Assembly: GCF_029067145.1 (NCBI RefSeq)
Contig: NZ_JAIEFA010000027.1
Location: forward strand, 1-16,506
Source of the DNA: Helicobacter sp.
GTDB taxonomy: Bacteria > Campylobacterota > Campylobacteria > Campylobacterales > Helicobacteraceae
Length of the DNA: 16,506 bases
Direction: 5' to 3'
Shown: positions 13,606 through 16,506 of the stretch, piece by piece
Layout: each line of letters begins with the position of its first letter
Numbering within the stretch: position 1 is the stretch's first letter
The notes under the pieces: generated by a model
What the model saw: the letters and a program-made list of their open reading frames with translations, nothing else
What the model was told of the DNA's origin: nothing
Databases searched by the model: none
Made by a program: the position numbers and the translations under genes

Positions 13606-14508
13606 TTACGATTCTTTTGCAATATAGTCTTGAATGCTTTGCTGGATTATGGGATTAATGTGCATTTCTAAATGCAAGAGAGAAAGAGGCAAGCCAAATT
13701 CCTCAAGTTTTGTTGCGTCTTTTTGCGTAACAAGGAGAGAAGTGGCACTAAGACGCGCATATTCTTCTAGTATTTTGGTTTTATCAAAAAAAGAGTGGTC
13801 TTTTAAGATGATTTTCCCTACTACATTGGGTAAGTAAGAATCTAGTCGCGAAGGGTTTGCAATCGCTGTAAGAAGTAACATTCTTTTGGTAGGGTAGAGG
13901 AGTTGGACTTTGCGTTCATAATCTACACCCTCTTCTGCGAGAATATCAGCTTGCTTATAGGCGCTTTTGTGTTCGCGATACCCGCCACTTGGGATACAAA
14001 AGTCAAAATAAGGTTCTAATTTAGGCTTTAAGATAATGTTTAATTTTTTGAAATTAAAACGGAATCCATCGTCCAAAAAGACAATCTTAGCTCCTAATTC
14101 TTTAGCTTTTAGAATCGCATTTTTACGATTTTCGCTGACAATCACGTTACAATGAGGCAGGCTTTTGGCTAGCATAATCGCCTCATCACCCGCAATTTGC
14201 ACATCTGTTTGCAGATTGCCTTGAATGCTGACGACTTTTAATCCTTTGCTTTTACGCCCAAATCCACGCAAAATCACGCAAGAATTTGGATAATTTTTAG
14301 CAATTTCTATAATAAAAGGTGATTTGCCACTCCCACCTAAAACAAGATTCCCCACACTAATAATTGGAATCCCAAAATCATAAAAGCGCGCGAATTTGCG
14401 CTTAAGAGTGGCAATAATGCAGTAAATGAAGCTAAAAGGCAAAAGGCAAAAGGAGAGGAGTTTTTGCAATGGGTTAGGTGCAAAAAAATATTTTTCAATT
14501 TTACGCAT
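13606..14508 (-). CDS. lpxK: Tetraacyldisaccharide 4'-kinase (lipid A synthesis)
   Basis: Phosphorylates the 4' position of the lipid A disaccharide at the inner membrane. 300 residues from the chosen ATG. An N-terminal hydrophobic stretch (about 15-37) anchors the protein. The family P-loop VGNLVLGGSGKSP lies around 52-64, with GGSGKS at 58-63; DDGF (146-149) holds the catalytic acidic pair, and VTQKDATK corresponds to the TEKDAVK motif. After DDGF the usual QH is RF, which may be normal in this phylum. The frame is open 13 residues further upstream, but the ATG at 14508 forms a TAATG overlap with the stop of the preceding gene, pointing to translational coupling. Last gene of nadE-DegT-lpxK. 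In H. pylori nadE and lpxK are direct neighbours as I recall. Confidence 0.92.
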   Translation of the reverse strand: MRKIEKYFFAPNPLQKLLSFCLLPFSFIYCIIATLKRKFARFYDFGIPIISVGNLVLGGSGKSPFIIEIAKNYPNSCVILRGFGRKSKGLKVVSIQGNLQTDVQIAGDEAIMLAKSLPHCNVIVSENRKNAILKAKELGAKIVFLDDGFRFNFKKLNIILKPKLEPYFDFCIPSGGYREHKSAYKQADILAEEGVDYERKVQLLYPTKRMLLLTAIANPSRLDSYLPNVVGKIILKDHSFFDKTKILEEYARLSATSLLVTQKDATKLEEFGLPLSLLHLEMHINPIIQQSIQDYIAKES

Positions 14509-15638
14509 TAAACACGCTCGCTTGCAAGGCGCAAAACTTGCTTGCAAACATAGTCTATGTCTTCTTTTTGCATTGCGCTATAAATAGGCAAACTCAAAAT
14601 CTGTTGATAGTTTTTAAGAGAGACAGGAAAATCACTGATTTTGTATTTGTATTTGTTTTTGTAATAGCTCAATAAATGCAATGGTACAAAATGAAGCGCA
14701 CTTTCTATGCCGCATTCCTTTAGCTCGCGCGCAAAATGGTCGCGATTCTTATCTACTTTGATGATAAAATGAAAGAAAATATGCTCGCTTTTGGCACTTG
14801 GCATTACAAGATGAGGAGCGTTTTGCAATGCGTGAATATAGTATTTTGCAATCTCTTGACGCTTTTTGATGATATAATCAATACGCTTAAGCTGACTTAG
14901 ACAAAGTGCGGTGTCAAGGTAGCTAATATTGTATTTGTTGCCAATCCCTACGACATCATAGAGATATTGCGGACGCGTGCTGGTAGTTTTTTCACTCACA
15001 ACTCCGTGGTAGCGCAGAAGTATTGCCTGTGCGGCAAGCTCATCGTCTTGTGTCGTGAGCATACCGGCTTGTGCAACAGGATTTGCAGAATCTAGCACGA
15101 CACTAAAAATACTTGCAAAACTATGATGAGAGCCTATTTTTAAACCATTATGCGTTAATCCTAACGCCATCGTTGCGTCTTCAATGATTTTAATATTATA
15201 AAGCTCGGCTAATTCGTAAAAAGGCTCTATATCGCAAGCTTGCCCTGCAATATGGCTAATGATAATTGCGCGTAATTTTTTGTTTCCGATTCTTTCTAAT
15301 GTTTCTTTGCATTTTTGCAAGGAGATGAGAAAGGTATCCTCTTCAATATCTACAAAAATTGGTTCTGCATCAAAATGCCGAATCATCTCTGGAAAACTAG
15401 GGTGGCAATTCACAGGGCATAAGATTTTATCTCCTCGTTTTAAATCCATTGCAAAAAGACACAAATGAAAAGCGGCTGTTCCGCTAACAGCTGAAATTGT
15501 GTGTTTGATACCAATGTATTTTTTAAATTCTTCTTCAAGCTCTAGCACAATATTATGACTTGGATTTTCTAATACATTGAGAATCGCGTCTCTTTCTGCT
15601 TCTGTAATATCGGGGATAAAATAAGGGATATTTCGCAT
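14508..15638 (-). CDS. DegT/DnrJ/EryC1/StrS-fold protein lacking the catalytic lysine
   Basis: 376 residues, normal for PLP-dependent nucleotide-sugar aminotransferases. Family landmarks are kept: SGTAAFHL (52-59), the GD-ILCP..CHPSFPEM stretch (69-85), EPIFVDIEEDTF (92-103), HIAGQACDIEPF (129-140), IIEDATMALG (151-160) with D154 for the PLP pyridine nitrogen, the Asn/Leu-rich KYNISYLDTALCLSQL (235-250), and LPIYSAM. The lysine segment is altered. Canonical FSFHPxK...EGG is FSVVLDS...QAG (178-192), putting Ser184 where the Schiff-base lysine belongs, with no lysine between K167 and K217. Normal transamination is therefore unlikely; a dehydratase-like, binding or structural role is possible. 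The ATG at 15638 has AAAGGAAAAATT before it; an open frame to 15689 overlaps nadE. A hexamer repeat encodes YKNKYKYK at 326-333. Coupled to lpxK by TAATG. Fold sure, function unknown. Confidence 0.85.
   Translation of the reverse strand: MRNIPYFIPDITEAERDAILNVLENPSHNIVLELEEEFKKYIGIKHTISAVSGTAAFHLCLFAMDLKRGDKILCPVNCHPSFPEMIRHFDAEPIFVDIEEDTFLISLQKCKETLERIGNKKLRAIIISHIAGQACDIEPFYELAELYNIKIIEDATMALGLTHNGLKIGSHHSFASIFSVVLDSANPVAQAGMLTTQDDELAAQAILLRYHGVVSEKTTSTRPQYLYDVVGIGNKYNISYLDTALCLSQLKRIDYIIKKRQEIAKYYIHALQNAPHLVMPSAKSEHIFFHFIIKVDKNRDHFARELKECGIESALHFVPLHLLSYYKNKYKYKISDFPVSLKNYQQILSLPIYSAMQKEDIDYVCKQVLRLASERV
14640..14663 (-). repeat. Four-unit hexanucleotide tandem repeat
   Basis: On the plus strand TTTGTA, TTTGTA, TTTGTT, TTTGTA in a row. 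It lies inside the DegT-like gene and encodes alternating Tyr/Asn and Lys (residues 326-333). The 6-base unit keeps frame if copy number changes. Confidence 0.6.
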
Positions 15639-15648
15639 AATTTTTCCT

Positions 15649-16407
15649 TTAAATATTTGCAATTTCTGGCATTTTACGCTTAAAATCAAAGCGAGCCATT
15701 CTTTCTTTGACGAGTCTTAATGCCTCTTGCGGTAGGTTTTGTTGCAAGATTTCATCGTCTTTTGCGCCTTTATCTAATAGTAGCATAATTCTGTCTAAGA
15801 TTGCATAAGGAAAACCTAATTCTGTCTCATCACTTTGTCCTTCATACAAATCCGCACTCGGTGCTTTTTCTAGGATAGTTTGTGGAATCCCTAAAACACG
15901 CGCAAGTTCGTAAATTTCTGTTTTATAGAGATTGCCGATAGGATTTATTGCGCAGGCTAAATCGCCAAAGATTGTGCCATAACCAAGCAGAATCTCACTT
16001 TTGTTGCTTGTGCCAATTACCAAAGCATTATGCGTAAAAGCATAGTCGTAGAGGCAAATCATACGCAATCTCGCACAAAGATTCCCTAATCGTAGGGGCA
16101 TAGAATCTAATCCTTGCAAAGTTGCTTCAAAAGCACTTTGGGGTTGGTGGAGTTGTAGAATCTGATAGGAAATATTAAATTTTTCACAGAGTTCTAATGC
16201 GTGGGTTAGGCTTGTTTGAGAGGATTGTTTGGAGGGCATTAAAAGGGCTTGATGATTATTTGGAAAAGCAAGCTGACAAAGACGCGCAACGACTGCAGAG
16301 TCAATACCACCGCTTAACCCAAAAACAACGGATTGGAATCCCCTTGCTTGAACTTTGGTTGCAATAAATTGGACAAGATTTTGTTGGATTTGTTCAAAAT
16401 CTTTCAT
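15649..16407 (-). CDS. nadE: NH3-dependent NAD+ synthetase
   Basis: Amidates nicotinate adenine dinucleotide to NAD+ using ATP and ammonia; cytosolic homodimer. 252 residues, i.e. the short ammonia-dependent form without a glutaminase domain. PP-loop SGGIDSA (32-38), GTSNKSE (132-138), the GDLACAINPIG segment (148-158) with the K-TEIYELAR helix after it, and KAPSADLYEGQSDETELG (181-198) are all characteristic. The ATG at 16407 follows AAAAGG at a slightly long spacing. First gene of a minus-strand operon, 10 bp before the DegT-like gene. Confidence 0.95.
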   Translation of the reverse strand: MKDFEQIQQNLVQFIATKVQARGFQSVVFGLSGGIDSAVVARLCQLAFPNNHQALLMPSKQSSQTSLTHALELCEKFNISYQILQLHQPQSAFEATLQGLDSMPLRLGNLCARLRMICLYDYAFTHNALVIGTSNKSEILLGYGTIFGDLACAINPIGNLYKTEIYELARVLGIPQTILEKAPSADLYEGQSDETELGFPYAILDRIMLLLDKGAKDDEILQQNLPQEALRLVKERMARFDFKRKMPEIANI

Positions 16408-16506
16408 TTAGGAATTACCTTTTAATAAATGTTACCTTGAAATTAAAATTCAATACAAAATTTCAATAAAACTTATATTATAGCTAAAAATTTAGCTATA
16501 ATATAA
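16408..16506 (-). promoter_or_regulatory. nadE promoter region
   Basis: 99 AT-rich bases up to the window end. On the minus strand a perfect TATAAT lies at 16482-16477, about 70 bases before the ATG. The same inverted repeat carries a TATAAT on the plus strand at 16497-16502, which could serve a divergent gene beyond the window. Confidence 0.5.
16473..16506. repeat. Perfect 16+16-bp inverted repeat
   Basis: Positions 16473-16488 (TTATATTATAGCTAAA) are the exact reverse complement of 16491-16506, with an AA spacer. It overlaps the nadE -10 element and may extend beyond the window. Candidates are an operator for a dimeric regulator or a divergent promoter pair; it is not followed by a T-run. 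Confidence 0.75.

Noticed and set aside
1..16506. CRISPR arrays, insertion sequences, tRNA or rRNA genes
   Set aside because: No spaced repeat arrays, transposase motifs, terminal inverted repeats of an IS, or tRNA cloverleaf sequences were found on reading both strands by eye.

Overview
The window reads as chromosome of a Campylobacterota bacterium, most likely an enterohepatic Helicobacter that carries a bacterial N-glycosylation enzyme. The evidence is AT-rich DNA (estimated by eye at well over 60% A+T), ribosomal proteins L13, S9, S2 and EF-Ts whose sequences and lengths closely match the Helicobacter pylori proteins as I remember them, a PglB-type oligosaccharyltransferase with the WWDYG signature, and the gene order rpsB-tsf-ABC ATPase-fliR and nadE-lpxK that I recall from Campylobacter/Helicobacter genomes. 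The species cannot be fixed from the sequence alone.

Layout. 1-191 holds no recognisable gene. 192-596 is a small secreted protein with a PepSY-like C-terminal half. 683-1243 is a PmtA-like phospholipid N-methyltransferase. 1411-2239 is the rplM-rpsI ribosomal operon, closed by a strong intrinsic terminator. 2406-8540 is a run of four co-oriented genes: a PglB/STT3-family oligosaccharyltransferase, an AsnB-type amidotransferase, a ThiF/MoeB-like adenylyltransferase (overlapping asnB by 10 bp) and, after a 193-bp gap with a possible tiny basic ORF, a MidA/NDUFAF7-type methyltransferase. 8787-12136 is rpsB-tsf-LolD-like ATPase-fliR. 12281-13522 is a Bcr/CflA-type efflux transporter. The last 3 kb is on the minus strand, convergent with the transporter, and reads nadE -> DegT-like protein -> lpxK as a tight operon. 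It is preceded by a perfect 16+16-bp inverted repeat at the window edge.

How the genes work together. Many are housekeeping genes (translation, NAD, lipid A, flagellar export). The accessory theme is envelope and glycan biology: an oligosaccharyltransferase with an adjacent amidotransferase, a secreted protein with a perfect PglB-type sequon, lipid A 4'-kinase, a phospholipid methyltransferase and a sugar-aminotransferase-fold protein.

The most interesting observation is that the DegT/DnrJ/EryC1/StrS-family protein between nadE and lpxK keeps the family fold motifs and the PLP-pyridine aspartate. However, it has serine (S184) where the Schiff-base lysine should be, and QAG instead of EGG downstream. 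This points to a non-canonical enzyme or a pseudoenzyme. A second candidate is the pglB-asnB-thiF-like cluster. There the amidotransferase could act on a glycan rather than make asparagine, and the E1-like protein lacks the family's usual catalytic-loop cysteine.
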